From: Sciurus carolinensis
Taxonomy: Eukaryota > Chordata > Mammalia > Rodentia > Sciuridae
Length of the DNA: 64,000 nucleotides
Reading direction: 5' to 3'
Assembly (NCBI RefSeq): GCF_902686445.1
Contig: NC_062221.1
Coordinates: 34,674,575 to 34,738,574 of the forward strand
Shown: positions 1 through 11,874 of the stretch, in pieces
Layout: every line of letters begins with the position of its first letter
Position numbering within the stretch: position 1 is the first letter of the stretch
The notes under the pieces: generated by a model
The model's database searches: none
The model's input: only the letters and a program-made list of their open reading frames with translations
What the model was told of the DNA's origin: nothing
Translations under genes and position numbers: made by a program

Positions 1-1700
1 TTTCCGGTTTCCATTTTGATAAAGAAAAATGAATTTTCTACATTTGAACTAATTGTAGGAAAGAGAAGATTTTAAAAAATGGAATTTCAGAAGGGAAAAG
101 GAATTCTGTTTGAAGTTTAAGGGAATTATTTCTGATCTGCTACTGTTTTCCTTAGTTGGTAATCAGAGGAGATAGGAGAAAAAAAAAGGACGGCAACTCA
201 TGGCACACATTTTTTTACATAGTGTATCTTACCTTGCTAAGTCTTGGTGCATAATATTCAGATAAAGGAGGGAGAAAAAGAAAATATCAAAGATAAGGTA
301 ATTTTGTCCTTTCAGTGTTGCACTATCATTTTTGTTAGAACACAATTTTATGATATCCATATCATGTACTGCCCTTTCTATAACTCCATTTCTGATTTTA
401 ACTTCTCATCTTCTCACTTGTTATCTCTAATTTTTTAAAATATATCAACATCTTAAGCATCATTTTCAACTACACACATTTAATATTTTAATTTTTTTTT
501 TGCCTCCATCCCTTCTGTTGGTTCCATCCTCTCGGATGTCATTAGCTCATTATATCAGTTTGTGTGCCATATAACTCAGTGTTCATTAGAAAAGGAGATA
601 ATCTCTTTATACATCTTTAATGTCATTCTGATATTCCCTGTAATGGAATCCATTTCGTTCACAACCTAGCTCTGAACTAATCAGGAAGCTATGAATGTCA
701 TTACACTGACAGATCAGACACTAAAGAGGGAGTGAAAATTATGTGAAGGAAATGAATCAAGAGAAGAAAGAAAAATCAGTTATGGGATATGGTCCAAATA
801 ACAAAAATAGGAAATAACTATCACTTTGCATAATGATGCAATAAAAACTCAGTATAAGCATTTTACCATTTTTTTTTAAACTGAAGTATACTGCTCACAA
901 ACCATTTACTTAAGGTAGAAGGCATTTCAGAATATGGTCTTGTTGATAAAGTTCGCATTGGTTCATAAAATGGCTGAGTAAAAGGGTAAAATTTCCAGTT
1001 TCAGTACTACCATGGAAAATGCTTGGAAGTTGTATCCACATTTCTTATAACAAAGAAAAGCTGACAAACTGCAAATCAATGTCTTTTTGCACCCTTCAGG
1101 GAATGGAGGTATCATTGGGAATTATCATTCCAGATCTAGAGTAATGAATGCAACTTGAGAGATACAATAATTAATATCTTATCTGGATCAGAAATTACTC
1201 TAGCCACAGTTAAAATTATGATGAATTAAATGTTGGAGCTGATTGTGGGATCAAATGAATATATGAAAATTCTAAAAGTCATAGTCTTAGAGGAGCCCCA
1301 CTCTTCTGAGAATTGTTGTTCCACTTTCTCCTGGTGAAGATACAAGAAAGATTCTCTAACTCTAAAAAGGAGAATGAATCCTTGTGTATAACAAATGGAG
1401 ACTTCTCCATTAAAAAGGTCTATTCTCCTATGTAGTTCTTTGCTAGAAAAAAAGTCTGAATACTAATATCATCTGGTAGAAAAAAATTAATGTCTATTTC
1501 AGTCCTTTCTAACCTGCCTGTCTCACCTAAGGGGATAAGAAGAGGACCACAGTCAACAGGAGAAACAGATTCATGGAAATGAATACTGGAAGATATAGTC
1601 AGGGACCATAATAGAGCCTCAGGGAAAAATGATACACAACCGAAGGAGAGACAGAAGCTAACTTACACAAAGATATACCTCTGGGACAAAGACTCAATAA
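1..1700. other. AT-rich unassigned DNA
   Basis: No gene, SINE or clear LTR is visible. The longest open frame is 64 codons and has no recognisable protein features. From about 1,700 the text begins to resemble an old L1. Confidence 0.5.
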
Positions 1701-1719
1701 GAGATTAAATTTAATCAAA

Positions 1720-3330
1720 TTATTTTTAAATTGACCCTCTCATGTCCTACAACTATACTGTGGTGACTCAATAATATTGAATTTCATCTGAAAAATCTGC
1801 AAACAGACTCTCCAAGAATAGCAATGACCAGAAAATCCAAGATAGAATTAAAAAACATGAATACCAGAGTCTGATATAAATGGCCAGACAAAAATTAATC
1901 ACTGCTCTCATAACCAGATTGAGATTAAAAACACTAAATGCTTGTTCACCATAGATCTATTACTAAATGCACTCTAGTGGGCTTTCGACAACAACAAAAT
2001 CTTATGCCAATAAACAAGAAAAAAAGATCCACTTTGAAGAGAAAACATATCCATGAAAACTATATTTAAATATGAAACAAATTTTGTAATTTCTAAATAG
2101 GAAATTTAAAACAATTATGATTAATATATTTAAGACTAATGGGAGAAGTTGGCAACATACAAGAAGAAATGGGTACAGTAAAGTGAGACTAAAAGGAACA
2201 AAAATTCCGTATGAAAAATAAAAATTATTATAAAAGAAAAGAATAGGATATTCCATTAACCCACTGTAATCTTGTGATACCGCTGAAGAAGAATCAGTGA
2301 GCTTGAGGTTAAGTAAATAGATGTCTCCCAACTGAACTGCATAGAGAAAAAAGAACAAAAATGAGTAAAAACAAATGAAGCAGTCAAGAACTGTGGGATA
2401 ACTTTAAAAAGTCTAGTATAAGTGTTATTGGAATATCAGAAATAGAAGAGAAAATAAGAAATATTTGAAGTGGAGGTGGTTGAGAATTTTCCAATACTAA
2501 TGACAGACATCAAGCCACAGATCCAAAACACAAGCAGAATAAACACCCAAAAATCTATACATGGAAGCATCATATGTAAACTGTTGAAAACAAAGATAAA
2601 AGGATAATAAGTAAATTAAAATTTTATGAATCTTTTAACTATAAGAGCAATAAGGATAAGAATTATAGAAGACTTCTATTACAAACTACTCAAGCAAGAA
2701 GAGAATGTATGGAGAGGAAATATTTGTGTTGAAGGAAAAATATATACCAATATCAATATGGAATTCTATAGCTTATCATCTAATAATTCTTAAAGGTAGT
2801 GATAAATATTGAGCTTACCAGAAAAAAAATCAAAAGTCTAACTGTCCAGAAAGAAATGTTAAAATATATTTTCCATGCAGAAGGAAAATCATATGTGTCA
2901 GAATTTTTTTGTTGTTGTTGTTACTGGGGATTGAACTCAGGGACATTTTACCACTAAGCCACATCCCCAGCCCTACTTTGTATTTTATTTAGAGACAAGG
3001 TCTCACTGAGTTGCTTAGCACCTCACTGTTGTTGAGGCTAGCTTTGAACTGGCAATCCTCCTATTTCAGCCTCCTGAGCCACTGGGATTACAGGTGTGCA
3101 CCACCACGCCCAGCTTAGGTCATAAATTTTTAATCAACATTTTTAAAAATGAAAACTTCTCAGATAAAATGAATGAAAATAAAATCTTTTTATCTTATTC
3201 CTAATTTATCTAAAGGATAAATTAAAATATTAATATTAACAATATATTGGGTGAAAATATACTGAATAGTGCAGTGAATTATAAAATGTCTAAAGGGATA
3301 ATATAGAGGATTCAGAAAGTTGCTTTATAA
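1720..3330 (+). repeat. Old L1 / half-L1 (HAL1-like) fragment, split by a SINE
   Basis: The phrases 'agacatcaagccacagatcc' (about 2,505), 'aaaatctatacatggaagca' (about 2,550) and 'atgcagaaggaaaatcatat' (about 2,875) match what I recall of the ORF1-to-ORF2 region of ancient mammalian L1M/HAL1 elements, read on the plus strand. Many stops and indels show that it is long dead. A B1-ID SINE splits it at 2,910-3,115. The exact subfamily and left edge are uncertain. Confidence 0.55.
2910..3115 (-). repeat. B1-dID (sciurid composite) SINE
   Basis: Read on the plus strand it opens with the reversed ID half ('ggggattgaactcaggg', 'ccactaagccacatccccag'), then the link 'tattttatttagagacaagg', then the reversed B1/Alu-like half ending 'gggattacaggtgtgcacca'. 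This two-part layout is typical of squirrel SINEs and supports the host assignment. Confidence 0.85.
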
Positions 3331-3341
3331 ACAATATTATG

Positions 3342-3745
3342 GTCTAGATCTAAACTGTTACCAGATTGTTCCCCAGTGAATGTGTGTTCCCCATGCAGCA
3401 TTTTTCAGTGATGGGGCTTTGGGAAGGGGTTGGATTATGAGGGCTCTGGCCTCATTAGTGGTGTATTGGGAGGTGCCAGAAAGTAAAAGTGGTGGGTTAT
3501 GGCTAGAAGTGGTATGTCACCAGGCATGTGCCCTGGAAGGGTATATCTTGTCCTCACTCTCCCCTCTCTTTCTGCCTCCTAGCTATCCTGAACTGACCAA
3601 CTTTGCTCTGCCATGCCCTTCTACCATTATGTTTCTGCTTTGGAGTCATAGACTGAAATTTCAGAAACTATAAACTAAAATGAAGTCTTTCTTCTTAAAA
3701 GTTGTTTATGTCATGTACTTTGATTATAGTGACAAAAACATAATG
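3342..3745 (+). repeat. MaLR-type solitary LTR
   Basis: It runs from 'ttccccagtgaatgtgtgtt' through 'ttggattatgagggctctgg' and 'gctctgccatgcccttctac' to 'ttgattatagtgacaaaaac'. The same text is found reversed at 18.8 and 31.4 kb, so it is a dispersed family. The layout (AATAAA-like region, then 'aaagttgtttatgtc..tttg..tcacagtgacaaaa') is what I recall for MST-like MaLR LTRs. There is no coding content. Confidence 0.6.
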
Positions 3746-3837
3746 TAAAAAAAGTCTACACTAGATGTTAAGCAATTTGATATTTTAAAGTAATTTCAGT
3801 ATTCTACTGTAGATTTTAATTTAAAATGAATATTGTG

Positions 3838-4016
3838 TGGGAGGCTGAGGCAGGAGGATTGTGAGTTCAAAGCTAGCCTCAGCAAAACTGAGGTGCTAGC
3901 AACTCATTGAGACCCTGTCTCTAAATAAAATAGAAAATAGTGCTGGAAATGTGGCTCAGTGGTCGAGATCCCCTGAGTTTAATCCCCGTTACCAAAATAA
4001 ATAAATAAATAAATAG
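3838..4016 (+). repeat. B1-dID SINE with (AAAT)n tail
   Basis: The plus-strand copy begins 'gggaggctgaggcaggagga' (B1/Alu-like half), continues with 'gagaccctgtctctaaataa', then the ID half 'tgtggctcagtggtcgagat', and ends in (aaat)n at about 3,995-4,015. The left end of the B1 half is missing. Confidence 0.85.
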
Positions 4017-4474
4017 GGTGACCACCACCTTTTCCTTAAATAGATGTATAATTGATGAATTATAATTATACATTATACAAGAGAAATAATATGGTTTTGT
4101 GAAATATGCAAATAAAACCAGGTAAGTTGGGGGGAAATAGGGGTTGAGGCTAAGAAACAAAGAAAATATCAATTAAAATTTTACAATTGAAAGTTTACAA
4201 ACATTGTAGTGATCCATCTATCTATATCAATAATAACTCTAAAAATGTTTTAGTGTACCTATTAAAAACAGAGGCATTTGAACTGTTAAAAACAATATCT
4301 AATCATACATATAAAAATCAGCTCTATCTACCTAAAGAAAATTGGAGAAACTATATGAATTTCAGAAAAAAGATTTCAGGACATATAACACTAAAGTCAT
4401 GATCCATGAATAAAAAATAGGTAAGTTTAACTTTATTGAGGTAAAAAACCTCTGTTCTATTAATGACATTGCTA

Positions 4475-5500
4475 AGAAAATAATAAAGCAAGAAGCAGAC
4501 TAGAAGAAAAAAACAAAGTGAACCCATATCTGCCGAAGAACTGGTATCAAATTCTACAAAGAATCTTTAAAAACTGAACAAGAAATAAATAGCCAATGTT
4601 AATAATAAAAAGAACAACAAGGAAATGGTCTGAAGAAATATGTCAAGTTAGAAGATGTATAAAAGGCAAATGAACAATGAAAATAGAAATAAAAATAAAG
4701 ACTTATTAAAATGATTAAAATCCAAAAAAGAAAATACCAATTGTTTGGTAAGCATAATGAGCAACAGCACTGCATATTTAGTTTTGATGGAATTCCAAAA
4801 TGACACAAACACGTTAAGAAACACTTTCACAGTTCTTCCAAAGCTCAACAAGTCTATAAATGATTCGGTTATCATGCTCTATGGTATTTATTCAGCTGAG
4901 AATACATCCACATAGAAACTGGCATGCAAGTTAATTATAATAGTCTTATTTACAGTGCCCAAGACTAAAAGAACCAAGTAGATTCATACCATTCCTGTAA
5001 TCATACATATACATAGGGTAATGATGTCTGTCTCGTTCCATCTTTCATACCCCTCCTCCCTCTCATTTCCCTCTATGTAATTCAAAGTTTCTCCATTCTT
5101 CTCTTACTCCCCACTCCCCACCCTCATTATGTATCATCATCCACTTATCAGGGAAAACATTCAGCCTTTGGTTTTTTGGGATTGGCTTATTTCCCTTAGC
5201 ATGATATTTATTCAGTGAGTGAATGAACAGAAACTGACACATCCAACAAATAAAATTTTATTTAGTGAAAATAAGGAGCTATCAAGCTATGCCAGAACAT
5301 AGATGAAGTTTTGAAATGTATTTTCTAACTAAAGAGGTGAGTCTAAAAGTGTTATATATTCTGTATTATTTCTTTTAAATTATACTTGGAAAAGATAAAC
5401 TACAAAAGTGAAAACAGTAATTGTAGGTGTTGGGGAGGAAGGCAAATTGAAAGATGGTTCATTGGAGATATTTCAGATAAATAACATTATAATTTAGAAA
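4475..5500 (+). repeat. Old L1 ORF2 3' region (L1M-like), interrupted by a younger L1 end
   Basis: Degraded ORF2-terminal text is present ('agaagatgtataaaaggcaa' at about 4,650; 'aaatggaatatt'-like text near 4,885) and resumes after 5,213 with the motif of the ORF2 stop and 3' UTR of ancient L1. All frames are broken. Between 4,983 and 5,212 a sciurid L1 3' end sits in the opposite orientation. Confidence 0.5.
4983..5212 (-). repeat. Sciurid L1 3' UTR/ORF2-end fragment
   Basis: On the plus strand, 'gtaatcatacatatacatag ggtaatgatg' and the pyrimidine-rich tract (5,045-5,130), then 'gggattggcttatttccctt agcatgatat', match the 3' end of the full-length L1 at 35,969-41,974. It is 5'-truncated and nested in an older L1. 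Confidence 0.8.
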
Positions 5501-8500
5501 CCTTTAATGTTGAATGCATGTCACCAAGTACCTTTGAAAATCTGTAACACTTTAAAGTATGGAGATTAAATCTTCTGTCTGAAGTTTAAAATACATATGT
5601 TCAGTAAGGGGTCAGGATAGAATGCAGAGTTTGCCCAGTATACAGTGTTACAACTATATAAAATAGGCCTAATGAAGGTGGTAGATAGAAAAAATACTAA
5701 AACAAGTAGATTTGGAAATGAATGGAGTTCGTAGGAGACTAAAAGCAAAAGAAAATACACATGAAACCTATTCTATACTTGATAAAATTGTTTCCAATCA
5801 AGTATCTACTAATAATTAGGATGCTTCTATTCAGACGCATTAGAATTGAATATGGATGTTGGTAGCCTTGATTATTGCTGTTGGAAAGGAAAGTTACAAC
5901 CAAGGAAGAGAGAATCATCTAAGTACTACAGTACTGAATTACAGTTGGAGACATTTGTATGAATTCATGTTTAACCTCATATAGAGACAAAGACTTATGT
6001 ATATATCTACAGGTATGCGTATGTATACCAGTTACTATACGCACTATATTTTCTCACACTTTCTGCTGAGAGGCTCTAGAAGCAACCATACTCCATTAAT
6101 AATGAGCATATCTAGTACTTGGATCTTGATTTCTAATGGCATTTGTCAATAAAATGAATCAGGACTTTTTAAATAAATTATTATAGGAATACAAAATTAG
6201 AGAAGATAGACTATGAGCCTGGAACACTTTGAAGTGCCAGAAAGTAAGGAATCACTCAAAAGCAAGGAAACAATACCACAAACTCAGTTATGAAGGTTTT
6301 TTAAAAGAACATAGGAGCCAATTGAAAGTGCTCTCAATGACCAAAATTTGAACAGCAAAAAAAGTTTATAATCCACTATAAAATAAATATCCTTGAGTTC
6401 ATGTGGATATGAAAAGTGATTGAACATATGAATATATGAATTGGGAAGAATGTAGAAATACATTTACTGTGGAGATAAATTCCACAGAATGTATGCAGTT
6501 ACTTTTCCTTCTGTAGGACAGAGCACAACTCCTCAGTATGGACTGTGCATCCTGTTGTCTTTATAGTGTGTAGAATATGAAAAGAGAAAATAGAATATAA
6601 CGGAGAAACCTGATAATACCTCAGTCAGTTGATCAATATTAATAGCAAGAGTATAAATCATATTGATGTTTTCTACCTTTGATACAATGTGATGAAAATG
6701 ATACTTGGACTCTATGATTTTCCATGTACTTATCCTAATTATGAGAAAGGATTTATTAACTTATTTCCTCCCAAAACTCTTCAAAATATCAATGTTATCA
6801 AAATCAAGGACAATCAAGATGAGTTTGTTTGTGAAAAAAATGTGGTATCCTATATGGAAACCTAGTGATAAGAAAAGAATATTGAGTAAAACAACAGAAA
6901 TCTGAATAAAAGTATAGCCTTCATTTATAAAGAAACGTGGTCTGGGAGAGTACCGATTTATGGGAAGTCACAATCACTTATTATTATACAGAAGATTAAT
7001 TTTGGCTGTGGACCTGTTTTGAGTGATGGAAAGACAGAGGTTTATCCAGGATAAAACTACTGTTGGGTGTATTTCACTATGGAGGATAATATGCTTGAAG
7101 CCAAGTTGATGGATAAGTTTTGATAACTCCTAGAATGAGTAGGGTACCCATCTGTACTTATGTACCTGGAACATCTGGTTTATACCCAATATCTTGGTGT
7201 AATTATTATTATTGTTATTATTTTGAATCTAAATTGTATGATCACTCTAATTTCACAATGAGTAGGTGGAATAGTTATTTTATTGTTGTTGTCATTGTTG
7301 TTTTTAGAAAATATGATAAAGGAGACAACTAGAAAATTTTTGGTTGAGGTTTTGAACACAGCCTGAATAAGGACTTTTGCAAGATGGAGAAAGAGTAACT
7401 AACCATCTGGGAGTCCTCCAAACTTATCTCCTATTTCTCCTCAGCCAAGTTCTTTTGGTACTAGTCTGTTTTATTCTGTGATTTTAGTGCATGCCCTATA
7501 TTTCATCATGAATTTTATTTGTCCTATTCTCCTAACTAAAGTTATTGTTTCTCTTCCCCTTCTTCAAAACAGTTCCCTTAACTGGCCAGAACTTAGCTCA
7601 AAAATGACCTCAATAAAATACTTTTTAAGTAATTGTAATAACAGGCCATCCAAAATCTGTAATTTAAAAAGACTGCAGGATTTAATTTTTGTTTATCTTG
7701 TCATGCATGATATATACCAGGTGCTGGTGAATTTCCAGGAAGTTAATAGTCTCCAATGACTTTTGAAAACTCCAAAAGTAAACTTGTGAGAAATATCTGA
7801 AGCTTCTATTTAGTATTAACATAAATACAGTTCATTTCAAAATATTCATGCATACTTAGCTATATTTTTTATTTAAAGCCTAGAAGTTACACATGCTGTA
7901 TACAGGTTGATAGCTAGAATTATGTGGGAACTGTACAGCTTCTAAAGTATATTCTGTGACCTATTTGGTGTTGTCAAACAAATACTAGTGGCCACATTAA
8001 TGATTGTTTGCTGAGAAGTTAGGCATCAATAAAACATACAATATAAGCTAAAAAATAAATTTTTATTGTTGGTTGTTGTTTTGATTTTCTTGTTTGTTTT
8101 TGAGGATAGGCAAGCTCACTTTCTTTCCTGTTGAGTTTTAAACTCTTGCATTGAAAGTCTTTATTTTTCTTTTTTAAGTTTATTATCACATAATTGGGAG
8201 CCTAATGCCTAAACCAGGAAAGCTCAGGAAGACCCACCATCTAAGTTCTCATACTATTTGTCAAACCCTCTAGAAGAAATTTCTGCCTTTGAGTTAAAAT
8301 AGTTATTTAGTATTGTTGCAGTATTTTAAAAAACTGCCTTGTCAAATATTATAAGCACTAGAAATGATTTTCCTAATTTTTATCAACTATCTCCAAATAC
8401 TAAGAATAGTCTTTACAATGATGTACAATCTTATTGCTTAGAAAATGTATTTTAAAGGGCATTACCCCTATATGATTTTTTCCTTAGAAACCTGTTTTTA

Positions 8501-9110
8501 CTATATTAAAGAAATGGATTTATGAATGATTTCTTTAAAAGAAATAATTTCACTTGTTTTTAATGTATTTTCTTTTTAATAGAAAGAAATTTGCCTTTGA
8601 CAAAACTTGAAAGTAAATACCTGGGCTCCTTTTAAGGAACTCAAATTCATGGCTGTACTAAATTATAAGTAGATATTCTTCTTCAACCATAAATATTTCC
8701 CCTTATCCTACAATTTTGCTTTGCTATTACCCTTTAGTTTATGTATCCATTCAAACTCAAATTTTATATGTATTCATTTTTCAGTGGAGACATTTACATT
8801 ACACAGATTTCTAATGGGTTACTAAAAAGCTTTGGAGTAAACCAAATGTTATGTATTGAAATTTTTAAGTCAACCAAGATTATGGTTAAATATCTATTAA
8901 CACAATTTTCTTTGATAAAGGTGATATTTCTAGGACTTGTTTTAATATTCTAAATAAAATTAAGTGGAAACAATTGAAACATTGTAATGTAAATTTAATT
9001 ATTTTATTACTATATAGGCATTTCTTTTAATAAGTCTATTGAGTTAGAATATCAATTTAATTTCACTTCTAATTTGTTTTGTTCCTTTTGTCTCTATGGA
9101 TACAAAATGT
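5501..9110. other. AT-rich unassigned DNA
   Basis: I see no gene, clear SINE or LTR. Open frames reach only 93 codons (7,478-7,759) and have no recognisable motif. Some of it is probably ancient repeat too decayed to name by eye. Confidence 0.5.
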
Positions 9111-9135
9111 GTGCTTGTGTGTGTGTGTGTGTGTT
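9111..9135. repeat. (GT)n microsatellite
   Basis: A short GT run, slightly interrupted at its left end. Confidence 0.9.
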
Positions 9136-11794
9136 TTATGCCATCTATTATTTGGAAATCATTGATATAATCACTGGAATTCTTATATTCTAACTTCCCC
9201 ACAACATACTGATTTCATTCAGTATAAAAAATCTGTGACTTTCCATTTCTCAATGTGAACATCTTCGTAATCACTTTTTCCTGGTGAATCATAAAGTTTA
9301 TGAACTTATCATTGGTAATATATTCTGTTAGTAATGCCAATATTTCAGATTTAATCTTTATAATCTTGGCATTTAATAGTCTGGCTTTGGGATGGGAATT
9401 ACTGAGGATAATTACAGATGTTATTCCTAGAGGAACAACTGGAAAACCTAAAATCTGAGAGAAAAGAAAGGTACATTTTTCTATTGATGAAAATCATCTA
9501 ATTATAGATAGTGAGTTGTAATTTTATAATATCTTGAAAAAAACTTAAAAAGAAGCTGCTCATTAATTTTCCCTGTAATGATATAATCTGATACTTGAGG
9601 TACTTATTTTGAATTAAGTGAAAATAAAATTTCAAATCAGTTAAGCCTTCAAACATCATTTCTGAATGATGACAGACCTGTAACCTACCATTTACTTCCA
9701 CCCAAAATTGCAAAGTATTCAATATTAATAAAATAACTTTGACCTTTAATGAAAAAATAATATAGGATAATATAGGTAAATAATCAACAGCACAAGCTAG
9801 AAATTTTAGTCAGCACATTTGAGATTCAATTTAATTAGACCTTGCTTTATTTTTGTATTGTTGACCAAATGTTCTAACCAATCAATGTTCCCACATCATG
9901 TAAAATGGGAAAATCATTGTGTAGACTAACAGATAATAATCACTCAACTCCATTCTGGTGCATACTTAAAACTCAATTAAAGGTAAGTCATTACCATCAT
10001 TATTGTTCTTATTTTACTAGCATTATTGTGTTAATCCAAATGTATGTGTTATTTCTGGGTTTATTTCTATTTGTTCTCCTTATGAGTTTTTTTTTTTTTT
10101 TTTTTAATGTTCTTTGTATGTTAGTTAATGTTTTATTGAATTAGAGGCAAGGTATTTTTATGTGATTCTGTCAAAATGTTTTATTTGTGGTTTTAAAAAT
10201 GTTTTTGGATTTTGTCCTAGGATTCATTATTTGGAAACAATTTAATCCTTTTGATGTTTGCTTTTAGGCTTTGTTAGGTGAAATCGGATTAGTATTTAGT
10301 CTAGGATTCATTTGTCCATGTGTTATGGGACCTTTCTTCTCTGGCTGTTCTTCTCTGGCTGACTAGTCCTATGTGATTTCCAGTAATTGTGTTGCTTGTT
10401 CCTTTCCAAAAGTCTTTACCTGATCTGGGCTGGATCCCTCATGTGTATGTGCCAATCAATACTTGGAGATAGGAATATAATCATCTGTATATCTCCAAAG
10501 TGCTTTCTCTCTCTCTAACTCTCTTCTTTCTGTCCTTCTCACTTGTGAACTCCAGCCACTTTGACCTTCCTGATATTTGTACTCTGTTTTAACAATACAG
10601 GCAGATCTGAGGGCTTCCATTTGGCATCTCATCCTTGTACTGCAGCCTAAAAACTTACTCCAAGAATTGAATTGGTAAAATTTTAGCCATAACCTTATTT
10701 GTTTCCTTCCCTGTAAATCGCTATTTTAAGATGTATGTTGACCAACGGGGGAAAAATGTTTCCAAAACTTTGTAGTTTTTATTTGTTTAAGGTGAGAGGT
10801 CATTTCAGTCTTGGTTACTCTTTTATGACTAAAACAATCTCTTATAAGCATTTTATCATCTCTAATATATATGTTCTTTCTTCCTACTCTTTTAATCTCA
10901 TTACCCAGGAATTTATCACTTTTTTTTTTTTGTGGTTGTTGTTAAAGATCTTGCACAAAGCAAATTATAAAATGATTTTTATTTTTATTGTGTTTGAATT
11001 GACATCCAGTTTTATCTTCATTAATATTTTCTTTCTTCATGATAAACTGCTTACAGTGAGGATTTTCCTCTGGGTTTCTTCATTCAAATGCTTCTTCAAA
11101 AATAATTTTTCAGTCTCCTTGTTTTTGAGTAAGTATAATCAAGGCATCACCCCTTTGACCTTTAGAGGAATGTCTTCATTGTTCCTCTTTCACTACTTTT
11201 TCTATCTCCTAACTAATTCTCATTTAAGCCTCTCAACACCCTCATTTAAACCCCCCATTCTCTGTTTCCTGACAAATGAGATACTCTATCTTACATCCCT
11301 TTCGCTGGCTTGAAAACTTAGTTGTTTAAGTGTTTCATTGTGTATTGGTAAAAGTATATTCACTTCAAGTTTTTACTGACTCTAAGTGGCATAAGTTCAG
11401 GTCCCTCAGGTGTGTGTGAAAGATCATAATGCTTAAGTATAGCTCAGTCTCACATTCCTCCTGTGAAAATTGAGTTTATTTTCTCCTAACATACCAGATG
11501 ATAAATATAATTTTCCAAAAGGAATATTTTCTTAAAATCACACAATCTAGTCTGTATGAGACATTCTTAGAAATACAACTTTGTATATACTTAAAAAAAT
11601 AAAGCTTCTGAAGTGATTATGTTAAAAGCTGACTCTTTTCCTGTGATTATATTCCATTCTAAATATACATTCTTGCCTGGGCCACCTAGGATCCTCAGAT
11701 ATTTTCTTTCTGAGTTTCCAAATGAAACTTTCTACTTTATGTTGATAGAAAAGGGGTTGGTTTTATTTCTTCTAAAAATGTTTTTCTCTTCATT
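9136..11794. other. AT-rich unassigned DNA with T-rich runs
   Basis: It includes a T19 run at about 10,087 and a pyrimidine-rich stretch at 10,500-10,560. The 192-codon frame at 10,735-11,313 is phenylalanine/leucine rich, as chance frames in T-rich DNA are, and shows no domain. About 10,160-10,700 may be an old LINE 3' end, but I cannot assign it. Confidence 0.45.
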
Positions 11795-11799
11795 TTGAT

Positions 11800-11874
11800 A
11801 GGAGGAAAGAGAAAGAAAGAAAGACAAAGAAAGGAGAGAGAGAGAGAGAGAGAGAAAGGGAGGGAGGGAGGGAA
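11800..11874. repeat. (GA)n/(GGGA)n/(GAAA)n purine tract
   Basis: About 75 bases of uninterrupted purine-rich repeat: GAAA units, then about ten GA units, then GGGA units. It could form triplex or other non-B DNA. Confidence 0.9.

Noticed and set aside
2002..2358. 118-codon open frame, minus strand
   Set aside because: Antisense to an old L1-like stretch. Its hydrophobic composition comes from A-rich DNA on the other strand.
10735..11313. 192-codon open frame, plus strand
   Set aside because: Phe/Leu/Ile-rich as expected from T-rich DNA, with no domain, no splice context and no recognisable relatives.
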